From an uncultured Methylococcaceae bacterium (GTDB lineage: Bacteria; Pseudomonadota; Gammaproteobacteria; Methylococcales; Methylomonadaceae), in the NCBI GenBank assembly GCA_903839795.1, contig CAIMDR010000190.1, forward strand, positions 1 to 9,383: a stretch of DNA of 9,383 nt, given 5' to 3'. Position 1 is the stretch's first letter; each line of letters opens with the position of its first letter. Positions 1 through 6,821 of the stretch are shown piece after piece. The notes beneath the pieces are model-generated. The model was not told the origin of the DNA. It ran no database searches and saw only the letters and a program-made list of their open reading frames with translations. Made by a program: the position numbers and the translations under genes.

Positions 1-13
1 CTGGATGCCTAAT

Positions 14-98
14 TGGTGCCGATGGCCGGATTTGAACCGGCATGACTTGCGTCACCACCCCCTCAAGATGGCGTGTCTACCAATTTCACCACATCGGC
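14..98 (-). tRNA. leuU: tRNA-Leu, anticodon GAG
   Basis: An 85-nt tRNA reads on the minus strand from 98 to 14. The acceptor stem GCCGATG/CATCGGC pairs perfectly, the discriminator is A, and CCA is encoded (14-16). The anticodon arm is CCATC-TTGAGGG-GGTGG with anticodon GAG at 64-62. A long variable arm (TGAC-GCAA-GTCA) marks a class II tRNA, as expected for leucine, and the T arm is CCGG-TTCAAAT-CCGG. It decodes CUC/CUU codons. It starts 59 bases after the secG stop. The secG-tRNA-Leu(GAG) order is the same as in E. coli (secG-leuU) and Pseudomonas, so it is probably co-transcribed with secG and cut out by RNase P and 3' processing. No convincing separate promoter is visible in the AT-rich gap. 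Confidence 0.97.
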
Positions 99-157
99 GT
101 AAACATTTTAAATATTTTTTTACTGCTTCTTTACTGACTTTAAGGACGAAATTTTTA

Positions 158-613
158 TTATTTAACCGTCTTCATTTCTTCTGCCTTGGGCACGACTGTA
201 GTCTCTATCTCTGCGCCATTGACTGGCTCAGTTGACTTAACTTCAGGTGTCACAGGCATTTCTTCAGTCTTAATCGCAGGAACTGCGAGATCTGGAGCAA
301 CGCTTTTTTCGCCGGCAACTTCGGGAAGAGTCGATGTCTCACCCTGAGATTCTGATGTGCCCATTAAATCAAAAGCGACGCCTTTGTGTCCATTTATGAC
401 AGCAAGACCCAAGCTGGTTATAAAAAACAAAGTCGCCATAATGGCGGTAGCCCGAGACAAGAACGACGCTGCGCCTTGTGCACCAAAGACAGAACCGGCA
501 GAACCCGTGCCAAAAGCTGCGCCCGCATCGGCTCCTTTACCTTGCTGCATTAGTATTAAGCCAATAATACCTAATCCCAGCAACACATGAATAACGATAA
601 TTACCTGATACAT
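158..613 (-). CDS. secG: Protein-export membrane protein SecG
   Basis: SecG is the small auxiliary subunit of the SecYEG translocon in the inner membrane; it aids SecA-driven export. The 151-residue product has the family layout: a first membrane helix at about residues 2-22 beginning MYQVIIVIHVLLGLGIIGLI, then the conserved cytoplasmic loop with LMQQGKGADAGAAFG (about 21-35) and a GSAGSVFGAQGAASFLSR segment, and a second helix at about 56-74. After this comes a tail of about 75 residues rich in Glu, Pro, Thr and Val, so the protein is longer than E. coli SecG (110 residues). The tail is probably disordered. The ATG at 613 lies 16 bases after the tpiA stop and has no clear Shine-Dalgarno, which suggests coupling to tpiA translation. 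tRNA-Leu follows downstream. Confidence 0.95.
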   Translation of the reverse strand: MYQVIIVIHVLLGLGIIGLILMQQGKGADAGAAFGTGSAGSVFGAQGAASFLSRATAIMATLFFITSLGLAVINGHKGVAFDLMGTSESQGETSTLPEVAGEKSVAPDLAVPAIKTEEMPVTPEVKSTEPVNGAEIETTVVPKAEEMKTVK

Positions 614-629
614 GAAAGTCTAAACTGTT

Positions 630-1376
630 CTAAATCGATTGAAAAATCTTTAAAAAGGATTCCGCATCCAACGAAGCCCCACCTATTAAGCCGCCATCTA
701 TATCCGGCATGGCAAACAAGCCTTTGGCATTATCCGGCTTGGCACTACCGCCGTATAAAATTTGTATTTTATCGGCAATAGCCTGATCTTTTGCAGCAAT
801 ATACTGGCGAATATAGTAATGAACTTCCTGTGCTTGCTCATCGCTTGCTGTTTTGCCTGTGCCTATAGCCCAAACAGGCTCATAAGCAATCACTGCGTTG
901 TTAAAAGCAGCGATGCCGGCTAAATTAATAACGGCATCAAGCTGCTCATTAATCACGGCAAAAGTTTGATCCTGTTCTCGCTGTTCCAGAGTTTCTCCTA
1001 CGCACAAAACAGGAATAATGTTTTGCTCTTGCGCCTGACAAAATCGTGCTGCCACTGATTCGTTAGTATCGCCGTAGTAACTACGTCTTTCTGAGTGTCC
1101 TACCAAGGCATATTGGCAATTGAACTCTTTCAGCATGGCTGCTGAAATTTCTCCGGTATAAGCACCTGAAGGTTTGTCTGCAACATTTTGCGAACCTACT
1201 GCCAACGGGGTATCTTTAACCAATGCGCTAACGCAAGGCAAGTAAACATAAGGCACACAGACTGCAATATCTGCATCACTTGCCTCTAACCCGGCAATAA
1301 TTCCTTTTGCAAGTAACTCAGCACTCGCAAGAGTTCCATTCATTTTCCAATTTCCGACAACCAGAGACCGACGCAT
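630..1376 (-). CDS. tpiA: Triose-phosphate isomerase
   Basis: Interconverts dihydroxyacetone phosphate and glyceraldehyde 3-phosphate in glycolysis and gluconeogenesis; a cytoplasmic homodimeric TIM barrel. Counting from the chosen start (248 residues), the substrate-binding motif GNWKMNG has Asn9 and Lys11, catalytic His94 lies in LVGHSERR, the catalytic Glu166 is in AYEPVWAIGTGKTA, which leads into the flexible loop 6, and phosphate-binding loops are LYGGSAKPDN and GGLIGGASLD. Two in-frame ATGs lie six bases apart (1382 and 1376). The AGGAG at 1389-1385 is only 2 bases from the first and 8 from the second, and MRRSLVVGNWKMNG aligns without gaps to E. coli MRHPLVMGNWKLNG, so 1376 is preferred. 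The gene sits between glmM and secG, as in Pseudomonas, probably in one transcript. Confidence 0.97.
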   Translation of the reverse strand: MRRSLVVGNWKMNGTLASAELLAKGIIAGLEASDADIAVCVPYVYLPCVSALVKDTPLAVGSQNVADKPSGAYTGEISAAMLKEFNCQYALVGHSERRSYYGDTNESVAARFCQAQEQNIIPVLCVGETLEQREQDQTFAVINEQLDAVINLAGIAAFNNAVIAYEPVWAIGTGKTASDEQAQEVHYYIRQYIAAKDQAIADKIQILYGGSAKPDNAKGLFAMPDIDGGLIGGASLDAESFLKIFQSI

Positions 1377-1384
1377 CAACATTA

Positions 1385-1389
1385 CTCCT
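1385..1389 (-). promoter_or_regulatory. Shine-Dalgarno of tpiA
   Basis: AGGAG on the minus strand, 8 bases before the ATG at 1376 but only 2 bases before the ATG at 1382. This spacing decides the tpiA start in favour of the inner ATG. Confidence 0.75.
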
Positions 1390-1433
1390 ACAAAGAACTA
1401 AACCGCTTATGATATAGGCTAACAGCCCCTAAT

Positions 1434-2774
1434 TCAAGCATCGATTGATTTCTTAACATCTTCTGCCAATTGTTGAGCGTATTTTTTGACCAAATCTGCC
1501 TGCTCACCTTCGACCATGACACGAATAAGCGGCTCTGTACCGGAAGCTCTTAGCAATACCCGACCGGTATCTCCAAGCTTATCTTCGACCGCACGGACTG
1601 CCTTTTGTATCGCGACATCGGTGTCTATATCGACCCTTTTAGTGGTTTTGATATTAATCAATATTTGTGGATATTTTTGCATACCCGATTTTAATTCATG
1701 CAAACTCTTGCCACTGTCGTGCATTTCAGCCATAACCTGCAAGGCTGCAATAATTCCGTCACCTGTTGTCGTTTTATCAAGGCAAATAATATGACCGGAA
1801 TTTTCTCCACCTAAAATACCTTTATGCTCGCACATCATTTCCAGTACGTAGCGGTCACCTACCTTGGCTCTTAGGAAATTGATTCCCAAGCGCTTAAGTC
1901 CGTGCTCCATACCCAGATTAGTCATTAAAGTACCCACGACTGGGCCCGACATCAGTCCTGCCTCTAATCTGGCTTTGGCAATAATGTAGATTAGTTCGTC
2001 ACCATCAACGATTTCACCTTTATGATCAACCATAACCAAGCGATCGCCATCGCCATCCAGGGCAATACCTATATCCGCCTTGTTGGCCAATACCGCTGCA
2101 ACCAGTTTACCCGGTTGGGTTGCGCCGCACTCGTCATTTATATTAATGCCATTCGGTTCAGCGCCTATGACAATAACTTCCGCGCCTACCTCGCTAAACA
2201 CATGCGGTGCAATATGATAAGTGGCACCATTTGCACAATCGACGACGATTTTCATGCCGCTAAAATCAAAGCGTGTCGGAATACTGGCTTTGCAAAATTC
2301 AATATAGCGGCCCGCAGCATCAACCAAACGCTTTGCTTTGCCTAGCTCTGAAGACTCTACCGTGGTCATTGGCGAGTCGATATAATATTCAATTTTTTGT
2401 TCTATATCATCAGGCAGCTTGGTTCCCTGCACTGAAAAAAACTTAACGCCATTATCATAATAAGGATTATGTGAGGCACTGATGACAATACCCGCCTGCG
2501 CCCTTAAGGTGCGAGCTAAATACGCGACACCCGGTGTTGGCATAGGCCCCAATAAATGCGTATCGACACCGGCGGCAGTTAATCCTGCTTCCAAGGCAGA
2601 TTCAAACATGTAACCCGATATACGGGTATCCTTACCGACCAGAACAAAGCCATGCCCTTCATTGGCAAATACCTTGCCTGCCGCCCAACCCAATTTCAAT
2701 AAAAAATCTGCTGTTATAGGCGGTTCACCCACCTTCCCTCTAATGCCGTCCGTGCCAAAATATTTTCTTGTCAT
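1434..2774 (-). CDS. glmM: Phosphoglucosamine mutase
   Basis: Converts glucosamine 6-phosphate to glucosamine 1-phosphate, on the route to UDP-GlcNAc for peptidoglycan and lipopolysaccharide. The 446 residues match the usual length of the alpha-D-phosphohexomutase family. The start [13 protein letters not shown] is typical. The active-site serine, which must be phosphorylated, is Ser101 in [12 protein letters not shown]. The Mg-binding loop DGDGDR has Asp240, Asp242 and Asp244. The sugar-binding loop GGENSGH is at 322-328, and the C-terminal phosphate-binding loop [12 protein letters not shown] is at 409-420. The ATG at 2774 has only a weak ribosome site. In many gammaproteobacteria folP lies directly upstream; here it is missing and glmM appears to have its own promoter (2974-3002) and a leader of about 190 nt. 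tpiA follows after about 57 bases. Confidence 0.97.
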   Translation of the reverse strand: MTRKYFGTDGIRGKVGEPPITADFLLKLGWAAGKVFANEGHGFVLVGKDTRISGYMFESALEAGLTAAGVDTHLLGPMPTPGVAYLARTLRAQAGIVISASHNPYYDNGVKFFSVQGTKLPDDIEQKIEYYIDSPMTTVESSELGKAKRLVDAAGRYIEFCKASIPTRFDFSGMKIVVDCANGATYHIAPHVFSEVGAEVIVIGAEPNGININDECGATQPGKLVAAVLANKADIGIALDGDGDRLVMVDHKGEIVDGDELIYIIAKARLEAGLMSGPVVGTLMTNLGMEHGLKRLGINFLRAKVGDRYVLEMMCEHKGILGGENSGHIICLDKTTTGDGIIAALQVMAEMHDSGKSLHELKSGMQKYPQILINIKTTKRVDIDTDVAIQKAVRAVEDKLGDTGRVLLRASGTEPLIRVMVEGEQADLVKKYAQQLAEDVKKSIDA

Positions 2775-2796
2775 AAATCTAAAACTCGCTTTATGG

Positions 2797-2829
2797 ATAA
2801 CCTGGATATCGCTATCCAGTACAGGTTAT
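2797..2829. repeat. Inverted repeat with two alternative stems in the glmM leader
   Basis: Two inverted repeats share bases. CTGGATA (2802-2808) pairs with TATCCAG (2813-2819) around the loop TCGC. The outer arms ATAACCTG (2797-2804) and CAGGTTAT (2822-2829) also match perfectly over 8 bp. Bases 2802-2804 (CTG) can pair with either CAG copy (2817-2819 or 2822-2824), so the folds compete in part. The element ends about 22 bases before the glmM start, on its 5' side. It could be a protein-binding operator, an RNA leader structure, or chance. Confidence 0.55.
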
Positions 2830-2885
2830 GGGTAATGTTTGGCATCCTTCCTTCCTCGGCTTACACTTTTTGCAATTACCGTCGC

Positions 2886-2965
2886 GTAGGTCGGGTTAGC
2901 GAGAGCGTAACCCGACAAATCGAAGTGTCTGTGTCGGGTTACGGCTCGCGCCTAACCCGACCTAC
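2886..2965. repeat. Paired inverted REP elements (REPIN/BIME-like)
   Basis: Two copies of one unit face each other. The first (2886-2916) is GTAG followed by a hairpin with 9-bp arms, GTCGGGTTA (2890-2898) and TAACCCGAC (2908-2916). The second (2933-2965) is the reverse complement with arms 2933-2941 and 2953-2961, ending in CTAC. A 16-base spacer separates them. The outer arms, GTAGGTCGGGTTAG (2886-2899) and CTAACCCGACCTAC (2952-2965), form a perfect 14-bp inverted repeat. A GTAG head next to a GC-rich hairpin is the known signature of REP elements mobilised by REP-associated tyrosine transposases (RAYTs), and two facing REPs form a REPIN. No transposase gene lies in the window, so it would have to be mobilised in trans. 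Confidence 0.85.
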
Positions 2966-2973
2966 AAAGATTA

Positions 2974-3002
2974 TTAATATTTTTGTGATAAAAAAGTGTC
3001 AA
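2974..3002 (-). promoter_or_regulatory. Probable sigma70 promoter for glmM-tpiA-secG-tRNA-Leu
   Basis: On the minus strand a perfect -35 hexamer TTGACA (3002-2997) is followed by a 17-base spacer and a -10 hexamer TATTAA (2979-2974; four of six matches). Transcription would start near 2967, just before the REP pair, and give a leader of about 190 nt ahead of glmM. It lies between the ftsH terminator and glmM, which is where a promoter is needed if the terminator works. Promoter strength and start are inferred from sequence only. Confidence 0.65.
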
Positions 3003-3109
3003 CTACTTTTGGGCTTCTATGAAGGATGTCTAATGTTTTACAAATCTGAACCCGGCTCACGAAAAACTGGCGTCTTTTAATCGGTGCCGTACATTTTGTA
3101 ATCGTGCAT

Positions 3110-3142
3110 AAAAAATGGAGAGGCATGACGCCTCTCCTTTTT
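3110..3142 (-). terminator. Rho-independent terminator of ftsH (bidirectional shape)
   Basis: A perfect 8-bp GC-rich stem, GGAGAGGC (3117-3124) with GCCTCTCC (3130-3137), and a 5-base loop. On the minus strand the stem is followed by A and then six T (from the A-run 3110-3115), the classic intrinsic terminator layout. It begins about 20 bases after the ftsH stop. The plus strand also has a T5 run (3138-3142), so it could work in both directions. Confidence 0.92.
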
Positions 3143-3159
3143 AGTCAACTTAAAAAACG

Positions 3160-5088
3160 TTAGCCTTGTTCGGCAGTTTGACCGATTGTCTTATCGTTTT
3201 TTTTGTCATCCTTACCTTTTACTTCATCAGCATGATGATCGCCACGCGGCGGCTTATCATCCCAGCCTTGTGGATCTCTTACCGGCACACGTGCCATCAG
3301 GTCATCAATTTGAAATTTATCAATCGTCTCATACTTCATTAGCGCGTCGGCCATGGAATGCAAAATATCAATATTTTCTTTTAAGAGTCGCTCTGCGCGT
3401 TCGTAGTTTCGGTCAATAAATGAGCGAATTTCTTCATCAATGGTATGCGAAGTTTCTTCAGCGACTGTTTTGTGTTGCGTTACTGAACGCCCCAGAAACA
3501 CTTCGCCTTCTTCTTCACTGTATGACAAAGGCCCTAAACGTTGAGACAAGCCCCATTTAGTCACCATATTTCTTGCCAATTCAGTCGCACGCTCAATATC
3601 ATTGGAAGCACCGGTACTGACCTGTTCCCAGCCAAAAACCACTTCCTCGGCGATACGACCACCGTATAAACTGGAAATCATACTATCCAGCTTTTGTTTG
3701 CTGGCACTGTACTGGTCTCTTTCCGGTAAAAACATGGTCACACCCAGCGCACGCCCTCTGGGCATAATGCTGACTTTATAGACTGGATCATGTTCCGGAA
3801 CCAACTTGCCGACAATGGCGTGACCTGCTTCATGGTAAGCCGTCATTCTTTTTTCTTTCTCATCCATTACCATGGTGTGCCTTTCAGCCCCCATGATCAA
3901 TTTGTCTTTGGCTTTTTCCAAGTCAGACATATTGACGACGCGCTTATTCATTCTGGCGGCAAACAAGGCACCTTCATTGATTAAGTTAGCCAAATCGGCA
4001 CCCGAAAACCCTGGGGTTCCCTGTGCGATGTATTTAACTTCTACATCATCAGCAATGGGGACTTTTTTGATATGGACATTAAGGATTTGCTCACGCCCCC
4101 TGACATCAGGCAGACCCACTGTAACTTGACGATCAAATCGGCCAGGTCGCAATAAAGCCTTATCCAATACATCAGGACGGTTAGTTGCAGCGATAACGAT
4201 AATACCTTCGTTACCCTCAAAACCATCCATTTCAACCAATAGCTGGTTTAAGGTTTGTTCGCGCTCGTCATTGCCACCACCCAAACCGGCACCACGCTGA
4301 CGACCCACGGCATCAATCTCATCAATAAAGATAATGCAAGGCGCATGCTTTTTGGCCTGCTCAAACATGTCACGAACACGGGAAGCGCCGACACCAACAA
4401 ACATTTCCACAAAATCAGAACCGGAAATAGTAAAAAACGGCACTTTGGCTTCACCGGCAATGGCTCGGGCCAGCAACGTTTTACCGGTTCCCGGTGGACC
4501 AATCATCAAGGCACCCCGTGGGATTTTTCCACCCAGCTTTTGATATTTTGCAGGGTCTCTAAGGAAGTCGACCATTTCAACCACTTCCTCTTTAGCTTCA
4601 TCGCAACCGGCAACGTCTGCAAAAGTGACTTTAATCTGATCTTCCTCAAGCATTCTGGCTTTGCTTTTACCAAAGCTCATCGCGCCACGACCGCCGGCTC
4701 CACCGCCCTGCATTTGTCGCATAAAGAAAACCCAGACCGCAATCAACAGCAACATAGGTCCAAAGGAGACCAACAGTTGCATCAGCATCGATGGTTGTTC
4801 AGGCGGAACCGCTTTAACGTCGACGCCATTAGCCAACATATCATCAATTAGATGTGGGTCGTTAGGTGCATACGTTTTAAAAAGCTGACCACCTTGGGTC
4901 TTGCCTTTAATAATATGCTCATCAATCATCACCTGTTGTACTTGACCCGCTTTCACCGACTCTATGAATTGCGAATATGATAACGATGAATCAATCCTCT
5001 CTCCTTGTGAGCCAAAGTTATTAAACAGGGACATCAATACAACAGCAATGACCACCCACAGGATTATATTTTTTACCATATCATTCAC
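3160..5088 (-). CDS. ftsH: ATP-dependent zinc metalloprotease FtsH
   Basis: A membrane-anchored hexameric AAA+ protease that degrades misassembled membrane proteins and regulators such as sigma32 and LpxC (known in E. coli). The 642-residue product has a first membrane helix at about 7-22, a periplasmic domain to about 100, and a second helix at about 103-123. The AAA domain has Walker A GPPGTGKT (197-204), pore motif FVGVG (230-234), Walker B FIDEID (254-259) and the second region of homology with arginine fingers Arg317 and Arg320. The protease site is HEAGH (419-423) with third zinc ligand Asp497. The C-terminal tail is polar, with a short HH and Lys/Asp-rich stretch. The start is GTG at 5088, with AGGG 7 bases upstream. 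An ATG three codons in (5079) aligns with the annotated E. coli start and is an alternative. Confidence 0.98.
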   Translation of the reverse strand: MNDMVKNIILWVVIAVVLMSLFNNFGSQGERIDSSLSYSQFIESVKAGQVQQVMIDEHIIKGKTQGGQLFKTYAPNDPHLIDDMLANGVDVKAVPPEQPSMLMQLLVSFGPMLLLIAVWVFFMRQMQGGGAGGRGAMSFGKSKARMLEEDQIKVTFADVAGCDEAKEEVVEMVDFLRDPAKYQKLGGKIPRGALMIGPPGTGKTLLARAIAGEAKVPFFTISGSDFVEMFVGVGASRVRDMFEQAKKHAPCIIFIDEIDAVGRQRGAGLGGGNDEREQTLNQLLVEMDGFEGNEGIIVIAATNRPDVLDKALLRPGRFDRQVTVGLPDVRGREQILNVHIKKVPIADDVEVKYIAQGTPGFSGADLANLINEGALFAARMNKRVVNMSDLEKAKDKLIMGAERHTMVMDEKEKRMTAYHEAGHAIVGKLVPEHDPVYKVSIMPRGRALGVTMFLPERDQYSASKQKLDSMISSLYGGRIAEEVVFGWEQVSTGASNDIERATELARNMVTKWGLSQRLGPLSYSEEEGEVFLGRSVTQHKTVAEETSHTIDEEIRSFIDRNYERAERLLKENIDILHSMADALMKYETIDKFQIDDLMARVPVRDPQGWDDKPPRGDHHADEVKGKDDKKNDKTIGQTAEQG

Positions 5089-5134
5089 AAAAACACCCTA
5101 GCCTCTAACGGCTCTCGGTTTAAAAAACTGAGTA

Positions 5135-5143
5135 ATTATATCA
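5135..5143 (-). promoter_or_regulatory. Extended -10 promoter of ftsH
   Basis: On the minus strand TGATATAAT matches the extended -10 consensus (TGnTATAAT) exactly, with a perfect TATAAT at 5140-5135. No good -35 hexamer lies 15-19 bases upstream, which extended -10 promoters can tolerate. Transcription would start near 5128, about 40 bases before the ftsH GTG. I see no clear sigma32 heat-shock promoter, although ftsH is heat-induced in E. coli. Confidence 0.6.
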
Positions 5144-5160
5144 GGAGTTGACTTTCCTGA
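5141..5160. promoter_or_regulatory. Operator-like palindrome at the ftsH promoter
   Basis: TCAGGA (5141-5146) and TCCTGA (5155-5160) form a 6-bp inverted repeat with an 8-base spacer. It lies directly upstream of the ftsH -10 element, overlaps its TG extension, and covers the space where a -35 would be. That position suits a repressor or activator site, but the binding protein is unknown and short palindromes arise by chance. Confidence 0.35.
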
Positions 5161-5234
5161 CTGTCGTTATTTATCTGAAACTCACCAAACCATAGTAACT
5201 TTCCTTAGCTTGTAGATATAAGGACGACTAAAGA

Positions 5235-5852
5235 TTATTTAAACCCTTTGGCTAAAATATAAACTTCATTGCTTCGTGGGCGTGATGCTTTAGGTTTTCT
5301 GATCACTACTTTTGTAAAGCAGCGCTGCACTTCAGCTTGAAATGCCTCAAAACCTTCGCCGTGAAATAATTTAACCAAAAAGCTGCCATCTTTTGTTAAC
5401 ACCAATTTTGCTGCCTCTAAAGCCAGCTCTCCCAGATAAATGGCACGCGGTTGATCCACGCCTCTGTTGCCACTCATATTAGGTGCCATATCTGACATCA
5501 CCAGATTAACGGGTGAGCCTTCCAACGCTGCATGGAGTTGTTCCAATACAGCTTCTTCACGAAAATCACCCTGAATAAAATCAACACCTTCGATCGCATC
5601 CATTGGCAAAATATCCAGCGCGATCAATTTATTTTTTTTACCCATTAATTGCCGTGCAAGCTGCGACCATCCACCGGGAGCCGCCCCCAGATCAACAATA
5701 TTCATCCCTGACTTAATCAGCTGATCTTTTTCCTGAATTTCCTTTAATTTAAAAACGGCACGCGAGCGATAACCCTGTGTTTGAGCCATTTTGACGTATT
5801 CATCTTCAAAATGTTCTGCCATCCAACGACTGCTGCTTTTACTTCGACCCAT
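5235..5852 (-). CDS. rlmE: 23S rRNA (uridine-2'-O-)-methyltransferase RlmE (FtsJ/RrmJ)
   Basis: Methylates the 2'-OH of U2552 in the A-loop of 23S rRNA in the 50S subunit, using S-adenosylmethionine (known for the family). The 205 residues are close to the E. coli length (209). The SAM-binding motif [11 protein letters not shown] is at 54-64. The catalytic K-D-K-E tetrad is complete: Lys35 in RAVFKLKEI, Asp121 in SDMAPNMSG, Lys161 in [10 protein letters not shown] and Glu196 in SRPRSNEVY. The ATG at 5852 has no Shine-Dalgarno; its 5' side is AT-rich, but [15 protein letters not shown] aligns with the family N-terminus. It is divergent from yhbY and followed by ftsH after 146 bases, as in E. 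coli, where rlmE and ftsH share an operon. Confidence 0.97.
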   Translation of the reverse strand: MGRSKSSSRWMAEHFEDEYVKMAQTQGYRSRAVFKLKEIQEKDQLIKSGMNIVDLGAAPGGWSQLARQLMGKKNKLIALDILPMDAIEGVDFIQGDFREEAVLEQLHAALEGSPVNLVMSDMAPNMSGNRGVDQPRAIYLGELALEAAKLVLTKDGSFLVKLFHGEGFEAFQAEVQRCFTKVVIRKPKASRPRSNEVYILAKGFK

Positions 5853-5898
5853 AATATGTTATATAGTGTATAGTAACTTTTTGATTTAGGAATACTGA
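5853..5898. promoter_or_regulatory. Divergent rlmE/yhbY intergenic region, AT-rich promoter area
   Basis: Only 46 bases separate the divergent starts, so promoters for one or both genes should be here or reach into the coding ends. The plus strand carries a tandem repeat TATAGTG-TATAGTA (5862-5875), each a five-of-six match to TATAAT. The minus strand has TATACA (5872-5867) and TATAAC (5863-5858). No matching -35 hexamers are clear. The AGGA at 5888-5891 is the ribosome site of yhbY, 7 bases before its GTG. Confidence 0.4.
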
Positions 5899-6165
5899 GT
5901 GAACCCTGCAGACAAGAAAAAACTTCGAGCTCAAGCTCATACTTTAAAACCCGTGGTTATGATTGGTCAATCAGGCCTTACCGCCGCCGTACTCGCAGAG
6001 CTTGATCTGGCGCTTAACACCCACGAATTAATTAAAGTAAAAATCCGCGCTGAACGCGATGATCGCAAGCCGATTAGTGAAAAAATATGCACCGATACCG
6101 GCGCAGAGCTAATCCAAACCATTGGTCAAATCGCCGTTATTTACCGATTAAATCCTAACAAATAA
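5899..6165 (+). CDS. yhbY: YhbY/CRM-domain RNA-binding protein (50S assembly factor)
   Basis: A one-domain CRM protein that binds pre-50S ribosomal particles; known from E. coli YhbY. The 88 residues fit the family length (about 97). The N-terminus is lysine-rich (DKKKLRAQAHTLKP) and the conserved GxxG RNA-binding loop is GQSG at 23-26, after PVVMIGQ. The segment LALNTHELIKVKIRAE (37-52) and the closing strand GQIAVIYRLNP are typical. Translation starts at GTG (5899) with AGGA 7 bases upstream. It is the only plus-strand gene, divergent from rlmE and convergent with greA, the same orientation as in E. coli. Confidence 0.95.
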   Translation: MNPADKKKLRAQAHTLKPVVMIGQSGLTAAVLAELDLALNTHELIKVKIRAERDDRKPISEKICTDTGAELIQTIGQIAVIYRLNPNK

Positions 6166-6191
6166 AGAACAGGCGCGAAACAGCTTGAGTA

Positions 6192-6228
6192 TTATTACCC
6201 CCTCTCCCGCAGGGAGAAGGGGTAATAA
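6192..6228. terminator. Long hairpin between convergent yhbY and greA
   Basis: Arms of 17 bases (6192-6208 and 6212-6228) pair with a single C-A mismatch (6202/6218) around the loop GCA. The lower stem is TTATTACCCC/GGGGTAATAA and the upper CTCTCCC/GGGAG. It sits 26 bases after the yhbY stop. There is no T-run after either arm, so it is not a textbook intrinsic terminator. It may stop or protect the 3' ends of both genes, or be a dispersed repeat of the CCCTCTCCC type seen in many gammaproteobacteria. Confidence 0.55.
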
Positions 6229-6265
6229 GTTTAAGTATGCCATACACATTCCCAAACACAAATCC

Positions 6266-6314
6266 AAGGCGAAAGAAAAACCAACTACTTCTTTAGCCTT
6301 GTCCCTTTCGCCTT
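6266..6314. repeat. 10-bp inverted repeat after the greA stop
   Basis: AAGGCGAAAG (6266-6275) and CTTTCGCCTT (6305-6314) pair perfectly, with 29 bases between them. The right arm ends two bases before the greA stop codon. On the minus strand a T5 run lies inside the loop, next to the second arm, rather than after it, so termination is doubtful. A second AAGGCTAAAG copy in the loop offers alternative pairing. It could be a 3'-end stabilising hairpin of greA mRNA. Confidence 0.5.
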
Positions 6315-6316
6315 AA

Positions 6317-6793
6317 TTAAATGTATTTGATTGAGATAATTTCATAATCAACATTTCCGCCCGGTGTTTTCACCGTAACGACATCCTCTGCTTCCTTGCC
6401 AATTAATGCCCTTGCAATGGGCGATCCAATTGATATTCTTCCTTCCTTGATGCTGGCCTCGTCTTCACCGACTATCTGATAGGTAACTCTTTTTTCGGAC
6501 TCGATATCTTCTATTTCTACCGTTGATCCAAACACCACTTTGCCATTGGCATCTACCTTGGTAACGTCAATAATTTGTGCATTAGAAAGCTTGCCTTCAA
6601 TTTCAGAAATACGCCCTTCTGCAAAACTTTGTTGCTCTTTGGCTGCGTGATATTCAGCATTTTCCTTTAAATCACCATGCGCACGAGCCGTCGCAATGGA
6701 CTCAATAATACGCGGACGCACCACTGATTTTAATTCATCCAATTCTGCACGTAATTTTTCTGCACCTTTAACGGTGAGAGGTACTTTAATCAT
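6317..6793 (-). CDS. greA: Transcription elongation factor GreA
   Basis: Enters the secondary channel of backtracked RNA polymerase and stimulates cleavage of the extruded RNA 3' end. At 158 residues it is exactly the length of E. coli GreA. The N-terminal coiled-coil hairpin spans about 1-75 and has at its tip [14 protein letters not shown], with the acidic residues Asp41 and Glu44 that hold the catalytic Mg. The C-terminal FKBP-like domain includes the [18 protein letters not shown] stretch (124-141). The ATG at 6793 has GGAG 7 bases upstream. It lies 71 bases after carB on the same strand, with a strong hairpin in the gap, and converges with yhbY. Confidence 0.98.
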   Translation of the reverse strand: MIKVPLTVKGAEKLRAELDELKSVVRPRIIESIATARAHGDLKENAEYHAAKEQQSFAEGRISEIEGKLSNAQIIDVTKVDANGKVVFGSTVEIEDIESEKRVTYQIVGEDEASIKEGRISIGSPIARALIGKEAEDVVTVKTPGGNVDYEIISIKYI

Positions 6794-6821
6794 TTTTAAA
6801 CTCCATTAATAAACTTTTGAA

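Noticed and set aside
99..157. Possible separate promoter for tRNA-Leu (TAAAAT at 110-105)
   Set aside because: The -35 match is only three of six and the predicted start would coincide with the mature 5' end; co-transcription with secG explains it better.
1377..1433. GGCT-GTT-AGCC hairpin between glmM and tpiA
   Set aside because: Only 4 bp with no T-run, too weak to call a terminator.
2793..3080. 95-codon open frame on the plus strand between ftsH and glmM
   Set aside because: It runs straight through the REP pair, has no ribosome site or family motif, and its reading is explained by the repeat sequence.
4255..4851. 198-codon plus-strand open frame opposite ftsH
   Set aside because: It lies wholly inside ftsH, whose protein is fully conserved; the reverse frame has no recognisable domain.
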